Source of the DNA: Streptomyces brevispora
GTDB lineage: Bacteria > Actinomycetota > Actinomycetes > Streptomycetales > Streptomycetaceae
DNA: 64,000 nt
NCBI RefSeq assembly: GCF_007829885.1
Contig: NZ_VIWW01000003.1
Span: 270,514 to 334,513 of the forward strand
Direction of reading: 5' to 3'
Shown: positions 7,478-15,357 of the stretch, piece after piece
Position numbering within the stretch: the first letter of the stretch is position 1
How the letters are laid out: every line of letters begins with the position of its first letter
The notes under the pieces: model-generated
The model's input: the letters and a program-made list of their open reading frames with translations, nothing else
The model's database searches: none
What the model was told of the DNA's origin: nothing
Position numbers and translations under genes: made by a program

Positions 7478-8842
7478 ATGTCCAGCCGCACCGACCCCAG
7501 CCGTACCGACCCGGGCAGCACCGACGCGAGCCGCACCCGCCTGATCGAACGGCTCATGGAGCAGTTCCCGCACGTGCCGCGGGAGGCCGTCATCAAGGAG
7601 GACCTGCTGCGCGGCGGCCTGGCCTTCGACGAGTCCGCGCTCAGTGACAACGAGGACGGTGACGTCAAGCCGAAGTCGTACTTCATCTTCTCCTTCGACC
7701 ACGGCACCCTGCCCGAGCTGGGGGCCGCAGCCCTGCGCCGGCCGCCGGAGGAGATCGTCCTCACCGGCGGTCCGTACGAGCTGCGGCGCACCGTCGTCTC
7801 CGTGCGGGTCAACCCGGCGTCTCCCTACCGGGTCGCGGCCGACGCCGACGGCGTGCTCGGGCTCTACCTCGACGGCAGGTGGATCTCCGACGTCGGACTC
7901 CCCCCGATGCCGGACTACTACCGGCACAAGCTGGAGAACGGCAAGTCCGTGATGGAGGTCGCGCCCACCATCCAGTGGGGCTACCTCGTCTATCTGACGG
8001 TCTTCCGCGTATGCCAGTACTTCGGCGCGAAGGAGGAGTGCCAGTACTGTGACATCAACCACAACTGGCGCCAGCACAAGGCCGCGGGCCGCCCGTACAC
8101 CGGAGTGAAGCCGGTGGAGGAGGTCCTTGAGGCACTGGCCATCATCGACCGGTACGACACCGCGAAGACCTCCACGGCCTACACCCTCACCGGTGGTGCC
8201 ATCACCTCCCACATCGGCGGCCGGGACGAGGCCGACTTCTACGGCCGGTACGCGAAGGCCATCGAGGAGCGCTTCCCCGGCCGCTGGATCGGCAAGGTCG
8301 TCGCCCAGGCCCTTCCCAAGGCCGATGTGCAGCGGTTCCACGACTACGGTGTGCAGATCTACCACCCGAACTACGAGGTGTGGGACCCCCGGCTGTTCGA
8401 GCTGTACTGCCCCGGCAAGGAGCGCTACGTCGGCCGCGACGAATGGCACCGCCGCATCCTGGACTCCGCCGAGGTCTTCGGCGCCCGCAATGTCATTCCC
8501 AACTTCGTCGCTGGCGTGGAGATGGCTGAGCCGTTCGGCTTCACCACGGTGAAGGAGGCCATCGAATCCACCACCGAGGGCCTGCGGTTCTTCATGTCGC
8601 ACGGCATCACGCCCCGCTTCACCACCTGGTGCCCCGAGCCCACCACCCCGCTGGGGAAGACCAACCCGGACGGCGCGCCGCTTGAGTACCACATCCGATT
8701 GCTGGACGCCTACCGCTCGACGATGGAGGAGTACGGGCTCAGCTCGCCCCCCGGCTACGGCCAGCCGGGTCCGGGACGCGCGGTGTTCTCCGTCAGCTCC
8801 TTCATGGACAGCCTGCCGGCCCGTCCCGACGACGAGGGGTAG
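7478..8842 (+). CDS. Radical SAM protein with unusual CX8CX2C cluster motif
   Basis: 454 residues from the ATG at 7478, with GAGGAG eight bases upstream. Cysteines 179, 188 and 191 lie in CQYFGAKEECQYCD, spaced CX8CX2C instead of the canonical CX3CX2C. A GGE-like SAM-binding segment follows (TLTGGAITS). The N-terminal ~170 residues form an unfamiliar leader domain (PKSYFIFSFDHGTLPELG; GLYLDGRWISDVGLPP). The C-terminus lacks an auxiliary Fe-S cysteine cluster. The protein probably carries out a 5'-deoxyadenosyl radical reaction, but its substrate is unknown. It stands alone, with no obvious peptide substrate or partner next to it. Confidence 0.85.
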   Translation: MSSRTDPSRTDPGSTDASRTRLIERLMEQFPHVPREAVIKEDLLRGGLAFDESALSDNEDGDVKPKSYFIFSFDHGTLPELGAAALRRPPEEIVLTGGPYELRRTVVSVRVNPASPYRVAADADGVLGLYLDGRWISDVGLPPMPDYYRHKLENGKSVMEVAPTIQWGYLVYLTVFRVCQYFGAKEECQYCDINHNWRQHKAAGRPYTGVKPVEEVLEALAIIDRYDTAKTSTAYTLTGGAITSHIGGRDEADFYGRYAKAIEERFPGRWIGKVVAQALPKADVQRFHDYGVQIYHPNYEVWDPRLFELYCPGKERYVGRDEWHRRILDSAEVFGARNVIPNFVAGVEMAEPFGFTTVKEAIESTTEGLRFFMSHGITPRFTTWCPEPTTPLGKTNPDGAPLEYHIRLLDAYRSTMEEYGLSSPPGYGQPGPGRAVFSVSSFMDSLPARPDDEG

Positions 8843-9263
8843 CCGCCGGTGGACGGATCCGCCGCGGCGGCGAGTTCCCGTACGGCCTGGGCGGGGCCTC
8901 GCACCAGTGCGGTGTCCAGACCGTCCGCCCGGGTGCGTACGCCCCGCAGCGGCTCCAGGCCGGTGGGGCCCAGGCCGACTGGGCCCAGGACGGGTCCGGC
9001 CGCGCATAGTGCCGGGCCGTGCTCAGGGCAGCGAAGCGGAGGAAGAGACCCTCCGCCACCTGCTCCGGCATCCCTCGGCGTTCTTCCGAAGGTGTCCGCG
9101 TGACGTGAACGGGGTCCTGACGGTTCACCGACTCACTACTGCCGGTTCACCGGCCCGCTCCCGCCCGGGGTTGTTCCGGGTGACGGCGAAACGATTCCTC
9201 TACCACGCCGACGGATGGGACCCGCAAGTCGCGGGCACTTAACGGACGAGGAAGCGGAATCAC
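8843..9263. other. Intergenic stretch with a degenerate coding-like frame
   Basis: No convincing gene. On the minus strand a frame from about 9060 down to a stop near 8758 has coding-like third-position GC (it includes VRTRADGLDTALVRGPAQ and VRELAAAADPSTGGYP) but no credible start, and it runs antisense into the radical SAM gene. It could be a decayed or unannotated gene, or chance. Confidence 0.3.
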
Positions 9264-9839
9264 GTGAACCACTTGAAGGCGGTGCCCATGCTCCATGGTG
9301 TCGATGTCAGCTCTCATCAGTCGTCCTTCGACACGGACGGACTGGACTTCGTCCTCATCAAGGCCACCGAAGGGCGTTCGTACGTCAACCCGCATCTTGC
9401 AGAGCAGACGAAGCGCGCTCGGGACGCGGGGTGCGTCGTCGGCTACTACCACTTCCTGTGGCCCGGGAACATCACGGCGCAGGCGGCGTACTTCCTGAGC
9501 AGGGCGCCGGAGAAGGCAGGGGAACTGCTGGCCGTCGACTGGGAGGAGAACGGTGAGGGCACCCGGGCGAGCAATGCCGAGAAGGACCGGTTCATCCGCG
9601 AGGTCAAACGACTGCGGCCGCACCACCGGGTCCTGCTGTACTGCAACCGATACTTCTGGCTGAACCACGACACCACGTCGTACGCCGGGGACGGCCTGTG
9701 GATCGCCGACTACGTCACCGCGGGCAAGCCTCGCATCAAGGCGTCCTGGCGCATCCACCAGTACACCGACCATCCTCTCGACAAGGACGTCGCGAAGTTC
9801 TCCTCGCGGGCCGCGATGCACACCTGGGCGCGGGGGTAG
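9264..9839 (+). CDS. GH25-family lysozyme-like protein (muramidase)
   Basis: 191 residues matching the glycoside hydrolase family 25 barrel: N-terminal HGVDVSSHQ with Asp13, FVLIKATEG, VVGYYHFLWP, the catalytic DWE at residues 92-94 (VDWEENG), VLLYCNRYFW, LWIADY and WRIHQYTD. The family hydrolyses the MurNAc-GlcNAc bond of peptidoglycan. There is no signal peptide, which is unusual for a secreted muramidase. It may be released by another route or act intracellularly. The GTG at 9264 is used here; the ATG at 9288 also has a possible ribosome site (GAAGGCGG) and would start the protein directly at the domain. Confidence 0.88.
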   Translation: MNHLKAVPMLHGVDVSSHQSSFDTDGLDFVLIKATEGRSYVNPHLAEQTKRARDAGCVVGYYHFLWPGNITAQAAYFLSRAPEKAGELLAVDWEENGEGTRASNAEKDRFIREVKRLRPHHRVLLYCNRYFWLNHDTTSYAGDGLWIADYVTAGKPRIKASWRIHQYTDHPLDKDVAKFSSRAAMHTWARG

Positions 9840-9995
9840 CGACCGGACCGGGGAGGAGGGAGTAGCGACCGGGCCGAGGGCGAGGAGAGGCGATAACAAG
9901 CCATCCGAAATACTCTGTTTCGAAGCTTGTGTACCTGGTGGGTGCGTTCGCGCGCAGCAAGCCGGGCACACAAGCACCGAAGCGGAGGAGTACCC

Positions 9996-11021
9996 ATGAG
10001 AGCCGCAGTCGTCCGCAGCTTCACCGAACCTCTCGTCGTCGAGGACAGGCCGTTGCCCAGCCCCGCCGGGCATCAGGTCCTGGTACGCATGGAGGCCTCG
10101 GGGCTGTGCCACACCGACATCCACGCGGCCCAGGGGGACTGGCCGGTCAAACCGAGTCCGCCCTTCGTCCCTGGTCACGAGGGCATCGGAATCATCGAGG
10201 CGGCCGGCAACCAGGTCACCCACCTCGCGGTGGGGGACCGGGTGGCCATCCCCTGGCTCGGTGAGGCGTGCGGACACTGCGACCACTGTGTCTCCGGCTG
10301 GGAGACGCTCTGCCTGGAGCAGCAGAACAGCGGCTACTCGGTCGACGGCAGCCATGCCGAGTACGCCCTCGCGCACGGCAACTACGTCGTGCCCGTGCCC
10401 GACGGCATCGATCCGCTGGACGCGGCGCCGCTGACCTGTGCGGGCGTCACCACGTACAAGGCGGTGAAACTCTCCGGGGCGCGCCCCGGCACCCGTGCCC
10501 TCGTCTCCGGTATCGGCGGGCTGGGGCACCTCGCCCTGCAGTACGCGCGGATCTTCGGCGCCGAGACCATCGCCGTCGACGTCACCGACGAGAAGCTGGC
10601 CCTCGCCCGGGAACTGGGCGCCGATCACGTCATCGACGCCCGCGTCCAGGACGTCGCCGAGGAAACCCACCGGCTCGGCGGCGCCGACGCGGCGATCTCG
10701 CTCGCGGTGAGCAACGAGTCGTTCAGCGCGGCCTACGGTGCGCTGCGCCGCGGCGGCACCCTCGTCCTCGTGGCACTCCCCGCAGAGGGCAAACTGGAAC
10801 TTCCGGTCTTCGACACCGTGCTGAACGGCACGAAGGTCGTCGGCTCGATCGTCGGAACCCGCGAGGACCTGGCCGAGGTCTTCCGGCTGCACCGGCTCGG
10901 CCGCACCCGTGTGGTTCGCGAGAGCCGCGATCTGGCGGACATCAACACCTCGATCGACGAAGTCCTCAAGGGGACGGTGTCGGCGCGCCTCGTCTTCGAC
11001 TTCGGCAGCACAAAGGCCTGA
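9996..11021 (+). CDS. adhP: Zinc-dependent alcohol dehydrogenase AdhP
   Basis: 341 residues from the ATG at 9996 with a strong GGAGGAG site. Catalytic zinc ligands are seen in GLCHTDIH and PGHEGIG. The structural zinc site is CGHCDHCVSGWETLC. The Rossmann motif is VSGIGGLGHLALQYA followed by AVDVTDEKL, which suggests NAD(H). This matches the tetrameric bacterial AdhP type that oxidises ethanol and other primary alcohols. It is a monocistronic gene ended by the hairpin at 11048. The upstream leader contains a short CGAAA/TTTCG dyad at 9906-9922. Confidence 0.93.
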   Translation: MRAAVVRSFTEPLVVEDRPLPSPAGHQVLVRMEASGLCHTDIHAAQGDWPVKPSPPFVPGHEGIGIIEAAGNQVTHLAVGDRVAIPWLGEACGHCDHCVSGWETLCLEQQNSGYSVDGSHAEYALAHGNYVVPVPDGIDPLDAAPLTCAGVTTYKAVKLSGARPGTRALVSGIGGLGHLALQYARIFGAETIAVDVTDEKLALARELGADHVIDARVQDVAEETHRLGGADAAISLAVSNESFSAAYGALRRGGTLVLVALPAEGKLELPVFDTVLNGTKVVGSIVGTREDLAEVFRLHRLGRTRVVRESRDLADINTSIDEVLKGTVSARLVFDFGSTKA

Positions 11022-11047
11022 TCACCGCACCCGTATCACCGACCGCT

Positions 11048-11072
11048 CCGGCCGCCGGGCCCCGGCGGCCGG
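11048..11072. terminator. Hairpin terminator after adhP
   Basis: Near-continuous palindrome CCGGCCGCCGGG / CCCGGCGGCCGG. The effective stem is about 10 bp with a GGCCC loop, starting 27 bp after the adhP stop. Confidence 0.65.
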
Positions 11073-11142
11073 GACAGGCGCGGAACGTTCGACGAACCCG
11101 CTGACCAGTAGCCGGGGGTGCAGGGCGTCCACGTTCATTCAC

Positions 11143-11176
11143 GGGTGTGCACCCATCATTGGTGACGACCTACTAT
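11143..11176 (+). promoter_or_regulatory. Putative promoter/operator of the MarR gene
   Basis: GGGTGTGCACCC (11143-11154) is a dyad overlapping the expected -35 position. TACTAT at 11171-11176 is a plausible -10 only about 5-8 bp from the start codons. This geometry suggests a leaderless transcript, possibly autoregulated. Confidence 0.4.
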
Positions 11177-11180
11177 ATAT

Positions 11181-11654
11181 GTGATGAACATGAACGAGAC
11201 CCCGCCCAGCCTCCTGGGGCTCACTGTCTACTTGATGTCCAGGACCGGGAAAGTGGCCCGCGGCCGGCTTGCGGAGCGGCTGACCGAGCGCGGACTGCGG
11301 CTCTGGCACATGGCCGTCCTGGCGGCACTGGTCGACTTCGGCCCGCATGTGCAACGGGAGCTGGCGGCCCGGCTCTCGATCGACCGCAGCGACATCGTGA
11401 AGATCGTGGACGACCTCTCGGTCGCCGGACTTGTGCAGCGGGCCCGCGACACAACGGACCGGCGCCGCGTCATGGTCACCGTCGCGCCGGCGGGCCGCAC
11501 GTTGCTCGACCGCCTGCACGTCGAGGCGCTGGCCGTCCAGGAGGACCTTCTCGCGCCCCTGTCGGAGGCGGAACGCACACAGCTGGCAGTCCTGTTGAGA
11601 CGCGTGTACGCGCATGCCCAGGACGGTGCCGGGGCGCAGCGGCCAGGCCGCTGA
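11181..11654 (+). CDS. MarR-family transcriptional regulator
   Basis: 157 residues; possible starts are the GTG at 11181, ATG at 11184 and ATG at 11190, none with a Shine-Dalgarno sequence. The winged helix-turn-helix is clear (HVQRELAARLSIDRSDIVKIVDDLSVAGLVQRARD) followed by the wing DRRRVMVTVAPAGRTLLDRL. Flanking helices would form the dimer interface. The nearest upstream gene is adhP on the same strand, but a terminator separates them, so a regulatory link is only a guess. A TACTAT box next to the start suggests leaderless expression. Confidence 0.88.
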   Translation: MMNMNETPPSLLGLTVYLMSRTGKVARGRLAERLTERGLRLWHMAVLAALVDFGPHVQRELAARLSIDRSDIVKIVDDLSVAGLVQRARDTTDRRRVMVTVAPAGRTLLDRLHVEALAVQEDLLAPLSEAERTQLAVLLRRVYAHAQDGAGAQRPGR

Positions 11655-11689
11655 CCGAATTGGCCCACCCGGTGCGGCAGACTTCTGCG

Positions 11690-11959
11690 GTGACCACAGC
11701 CGCGGCTCAGCCGCCTCGTGACCGTGCGCTCGGGCGCGGTATCTCCACCCTCATCCCGCAGGCCGCGACTGCGACGCCGGCCGAACAGGCAGCGGCGGTT
11801 CTGGCGGCGATGCAGAGCGTTCCGGTACGCGTCGGTGTACTGCAGGCGGCGGTGGTGCTGCTGGAGGAGCGGGTGCGGGCGACGAGCGACGATGCGGAAC
11901 GTGCGGCGGCCGCGACCACCGTGGCGATGCTTCGCACCGCGATCAGCCAGGTCCGCTGA
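11690..11959 (+). CDS. Small alanine-rich protein with a ParB-like N-terminal motif
   Basis: 89 residues from the GTG at 11690, closely following the MarR gene. Residues ~12-22 read RALGRGISTLIP, resembling the conserved N-terminal tail of chromosomal ParB (LGRGLGALIP), but no ParB nuclease-like or HTH domain follows. The rest is an Ala-rich helical protein ending in LEERVRATSDDAERAAAATTVAMLRTAI, probably a coiled coil. No strong ribosome site is visible. Function unknown; it may be a small DNA-partition-associated or regulatory protein. Confidence 0.55.
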   Translation: MTTAAAQPPRDRALGRGISTLIPQAATATPAEQAAAVLAAMQSVPVRVGVLQAAVVLLEERVRATSDDAERAAAATTVAMLRTAISQVR

Positions 11960-12001
11960 CCCGGCGGGCCGACACCGCGACGGCTGCCGCGGCGACCCGG
12001 C

Positions 12002-12652
12002 TCATTCCGGCCAGGGCGAGTCGAGGATCGTACGGACGAAGTCGCCGCGCTCGAAACCCGGCACGTAGTGCTCCAGCACATCTGCCTTGACGTTACCGAA
12101 CGTCGTTTCCGGCTTCTGGCGAATGCCGTCGGTGAACGCGCCGAGAATGCGTTGCTTGAAGTCCGGCCGCGGGTGCAGGGCGACGATCCGGGAGCGGTCC
12201 TCCTCGGAGATGTCCCGGTAGCCGATGCCGAGTACGTCGTACTCGACCCCGGCCGTCACGAGCGCCACTTCGGGCTCCATGAACTGCGGGACACCGGGTG
12301 TGGTGTGCAGTGCGATGGCCGTCCAGACCCTGCGGACGCTGTCCTCCGGGACATGGTGCCCCTGCAGGAATCGCCGCGCCTCGTCCGCGCTGTCCACCTC
12401 GAAGCGGCGCCCGCTCGTACGGAAGCGTTCGCCGAGCCCGAGATCGTGGAACATTGCGCCGATGTAGAGGAGTTCGGGGTCGTAACCCAGATCGCGGTTG
12501 CGGCCCTGTAGGGCGCCGAACCAGTAGACGCGGCGCGAATGGTGGAAGACGAGTTCGCTGGTGGTGTCCCGGACCAGTTGGGTGGCCTCGCGCGCCAGCG
12601 CCGTATCGGGAACCTGCACTCCGGCGACTGAAGAGGGATCGGTGGTCACCAC
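12002..12652 (-). CDS. HD-domain protein (cyanamide hydratase-like)
   Basis: About 216 residues; the start at GTG 12650-12652 is chosen from AGGTG five bases upstream. The HD metal motif appears as HHSRRVYWFGAL ... LLYIGAMFHDLGL, followed by VWTAIALHTTPG. This arrangement resembles the HD-fold cyanamide hydratase / DDI2-like group and not nucleotide phosphohydrolases with long insertions. Metal-dependent hydrolysis or hydration of a small molecule is likely; the substrate is unknown. It is a single gene. Confidence 0.82.
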   Translation of the reverse strand: MVTTDPSSVAGVQVPDTALAREATQLVRDTTSELVFHHSRRVYWFGALQGRNRDLGYDPELLYIGAMFHDLGLGERFRTSGRRFEVDSADEARRFLQGHHVPEDSVRRVWTAIALHTTPGVPQFMEPEVALVTAGVEYDVLGIGYRDISEEDRSRIVALHPRPDFKQRILGAFTDGIRQKPETTFGNVKADVLEHYVPGFERGDFVRTILDSPWPE

Positions 12653-13091
12653 GTTCACCTGCACCTTCCGGGACGTATGCACTGCACGGACTGCCTGACC
12701 AGCTTGAACGGCCGGAACGGCCCGAAGGGCCCGCGCGTCCGGCGGACGGTGTGACGGGACCGCCCGCACCTCCACCATCCGCGTTCGTCCCACGGGCCAC
12801 AACCCGGCGCCGCGCGCTGATGCCGGACGGCCGCGAGCGCAGGGCAGGACCGCACGGTTCGCTCACGCCATGGAGGGAACGGGACGTCCATGCCTGCGTG
12901 AACCAACTACGCCTGTCCCGATCACGCGCTGCCATCACGTTCTGTCGGTCTGAGGGAATGGCCGGAGGCGGTCGCGCCTTGAGCTCCCCGGTTGTCCAGT
13001 CAACCGGACTCTGTTCGGTATATCGAACGCCCGATGAAGGGATACTCGACGCGCCCAGCTGATTCCCTCGCACCCGGAGGTCGATTCGACA
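12653..13091. other. Intergenic region with two dyads upstream of a pseudogene
   Basis: I see no supported gene in the first 330 bp. Two dyads lie at the right end: CCGGTTG/CAACCGG (12988-13007, 6-bp spacer) and GTTCGGTATATCGAAC (13013-13028, 14 of 16 positions symmetrical). They lie 65-100 bp upstream of the broken lipoprotein gene, where a promoter and operator would be expected. Confidence 0.4.
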
Positions 13092-13392
13092 TGCGCACCT
13101 CACGCACCGCGACCGTCCTGCTCGCCGCACGGACCGCCACGGTGCTCGTCGTCCTCCGCCCTCCCCACCACCTCGCTGCCTGCGGACAGAGCGGCGATGG
13201 CGGCAGCGAGGAGAAGAAGCGGCATCCCCTCGTTCATCCTGACACCGGTCGGCTACGGTGTGTTCCCGATTTCGTCGCGGCACGATCGCCGCCGAGCCTC
13301 AGGCCGGAACCAGCTTCGAACTGGAGCCCATCACGGCCGCGTTCATCGGCGGCTTCGTGCTGCTCTCCGCCGTCGGGCTTCGACCTCTGTGA
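13092..13392 (+). pseudogene. Frameshifted small lipoprotein/membrane protein
   Basis: Starts at ATG 13092 with a signal-like N-terminus and a lipobox-like LAAC (HHLAACGQSGDGG). The sensible reading then moves to a second frame (GIPSFILTPVGYGVFP) and to a third (TIAAEPQAGTSFELEP, then ITAAFIGGFVLLSAVG), ending at the TGA at 13390. All three pieces have natural composition and one contains a membrane segment, so at least two frameshifts have occurred. The intact protein would be about 100 residues with an N-terminal lipid anchor and a C-terminal membrane helix. Family unknown. Confidence 0.5.
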
Positions 13393-13568
13393 CAAACGCA
13401 AGGGCGGCGCGTAAATCGGATCGTCCCTGGACGACGAACCCGCGCCCTCCGGGCTCGTCGACGCGCTTCTCGCGGTGACCGCTATTTCGTTCGCGCCGTG
13501 ACCACGGGCTCTGCCATCCTGATCACCGTGCCCGGCCGGGGCGGGGAGCGAAGGGCGGCAGAGCAGCG

Positions 13569-15107
13569 TTGAGGAGTGTCTTCGATACGACGTGCGGGCA
13601 GGTACGGGGACGAGGCGCGGACCGGGGTGTCGTCGCCGTCCTCGCAATCCCCTATGCCGAGCCACCGTTCGGAGCGAACCGGTTCCGGGCGCCACGCCCC
13701 CGCAGGCCCTGGGCCGGCATCCGCGACTGCGTGGACTTCGGGCCCGTCCCACCGCAGTCGGCACGGTTGCCGGGCGCACCGAGCTGGTCGCCCGGCGACG
13801 AGGACGTCCTCAGCCTCAACGTCTGGACCCCGGTCACCGGTATCGGCACCCCCGACGGCGCCCCGCTGCCCGTGCTCGTCTGGATCCACGGCGGGAAGTA
13901 CACCTTCGGGTCCGGTGCGCAGCCGGACTTCGACGGCGGCGCGCTCGCCCGCGCCGGCCTCGTCGTGGTCACCCTCAACTACCGCCTCGGGCTGGAGGGC
14001 TTCGGCCACATCCCGGCCGACGGCGACGACCCCTGCCCGCCCAACCGCGGGCTGCTCGACCAGATTGCCGCCCTGACATGGGTGCGCGACAACATCGCGG
14101 CCTTCGGCGGGACTCCGGAGAACGTCACCGTGGCCGGGCAGTCCTCCGGGGCGACATCGGTGGCCTGCCTGATGGCCATGGACGGCGCGCGAGGTCTGTT
14201 CCGGCGCGCGATAGCGCACAGCGCGGTCGGCCCCAGCTTCTCACCGGAACTCGCCGAGCACTTCATGCAGAAGGTGGCCGCCGAGGCTGCGGTCCCCGCA
14301 ACGCGCGCCGGGCTGGCGGCCGCCTCGCCGCAGAGGCTGGTGAAGGCATCCGACGCCGTGGTGGACGGATACCGGCAGAACCCGGTCTCCGGACGTCACC
14401 ACTGGGACCCGGTCATCTACGGCCCGGTGGCTGACGGAGTGCACCTGCGTGCCGATCCGCTCGCCGTCCTCGCCGGTGGGACGGCCTCCGGAATCGATCT
14501 GCTCGTGTGTCACACCACCCAGGAGTACTGGCTGCTGGACGCCGTCGGCAGCAGCGCGAAGGTCACCACGGAGGAACAACTCGCCGATTTCGCCGCTGAC
14601 TTCGAACTACCGGACACATTGACGCAGGGCTACCGCGGACTCATGCCGGGGGCCTCCGTGGGCGACATCCATCTCGCTCTGTACGGGGACCTGATGTTCG
14701 GCGAGTACAGCAGCCGGCTCGCCGACGCCCATGCGCGGGCCGGCGGGCGTACCTTCCTGTCACGTTTCGCGCGGCAGCGGGGCGGATCGCAGTCGGTGGC
14801 ATACGCCTGGCACTGCGCGGACGTCCCGTTCGCCTTCGGGAACCTCGACGAGGAGAGCGTCCGCTTCCTGATCGGCGGTCCGCCGACGGCCGCGGACCAT
14901 CACCTCTCGGACCGGATGACCGCCGCCTGGGCCGGATTCGCGGTCACCGGCGAGCCGGGGTGGGAGCCGCTCGGCACCTCCGGCGGGCCGGTCCGGACCT
15001 GGGAGACAACAGATACCACCGCGGCACCTGCCCCCGGCCACTGGTCGGACAGCGAAACGATCCGCACACTGTGGCGGAGCTTCGGATACCGACCCCTGCG
15101 GCCCTGA
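13569..15107 (+). CDS. Type B carboxylesterase (carboxylesterase/lipase family)
   Basis: 512 residues from a TTG start. It has the oxyanion-hole segment LPVLVWIHGGKYTFGSG, the nucleophile elbow GQSSGA with Ser192, a candidate acid Glu319 (TTQEYWL) and the catalytic His415 in the AYAWHCADVPFAFGN block. Length and order match bacterial type B carboxylesterases (PnbA-like), which hydrolyse carboxylic esters. No signal peptide is present, so the enzyme is cytoplasmic. The weak TTG start lacks a strong ribosome site; no upstream alternative is better. Confidence 0.92.
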   Translation: MRSVFDTTCGQVRGRGADRGVVAVLAIPYAEPPFGANRFRAPRPRRPWAGIRDCVDFGPVPPQSARLPGAPSWSPGDEDVLSLNVWTPVTGIGTPDGAPLPVLVWIHGGKYTFGSGAQPDFDGGALARAGLVVVTLNYRLGLEGFGHIPADGDDPCPPNRGLLDQIAALTWVRDNIAAFGGTPENVTVAGQSSGATSVACLMAMDGARGLFRRAIAHSAVGPSFSPELAEHFMQKVAAEAAVPATRAGLAAASPQRLVKASDAVVDGYRQNPVSGRHHWDPVIYGPVADGVHLRADPLAVLAGGTASGIDLLVCHTTQEYWLLDAVGSSAKVTTEEQLADFAADFELPDTLTQGYRGLMPGASVGDIHLALYGDLMFGEYSSRLADAHARAGGRTFLSRFARQRGGSQSVAYAWHCADVPFAFGNLDEESVRFLIGGPPTAADHHLSDRMTAAWAGFAVTGEPGWEPLGTSGGPVRTWETTDTTAAPAPGHWSDSETIRTLWRSFGYRPLRP

Positions 15108-15275
15108 GGCCCGTGACGCACCTTCGGCGTCACCACCCCGCTTCCATCTGTCCTGTCTGTAGGGCGAGTTCGGATCGGTCGGAGGGTACGCCCGCTCGAC
15201 GGCTGAGCCGTCCGCCACCCGTACATTGGCATGGACCTGCAAACAACTCTGGGCTACAGTCCGGAGCGGCACACT

Positions 15276-15291
15276 CTGAGAGCGCTCTCAG
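15276..15291. promoter_or_regulatory. Perfect 16-bp palindrome CTGAGAGCGCTCTCAG (CebR-like LacI operator)
   Basis: The inner 14 bp, TGAGAGCGCTCTCA, differ at two symmetric positions from the known Streptomyces CebR box TGGGAGCGCTCCCA. It is located 66 bp upstream of the protease start, overlapping or just downstream of the promoter. A LacI-family repressor site is likely; which protein binds is unknown. Confidence 0.6.
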
Positions 15292-15357
15292 GCGAGACGT
15301 CTCCCGGATGCCTGCTGTTCCTCCCCACGTCGTCGGAACAACAGAAGGGCCAATGCC

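Noticed and set aside
7322..9007. A 561-codon minus-strand frame
   Set aside because: Antisense to the radical SAM gene, which has clear motifs and a ribosome site on the plus strand.
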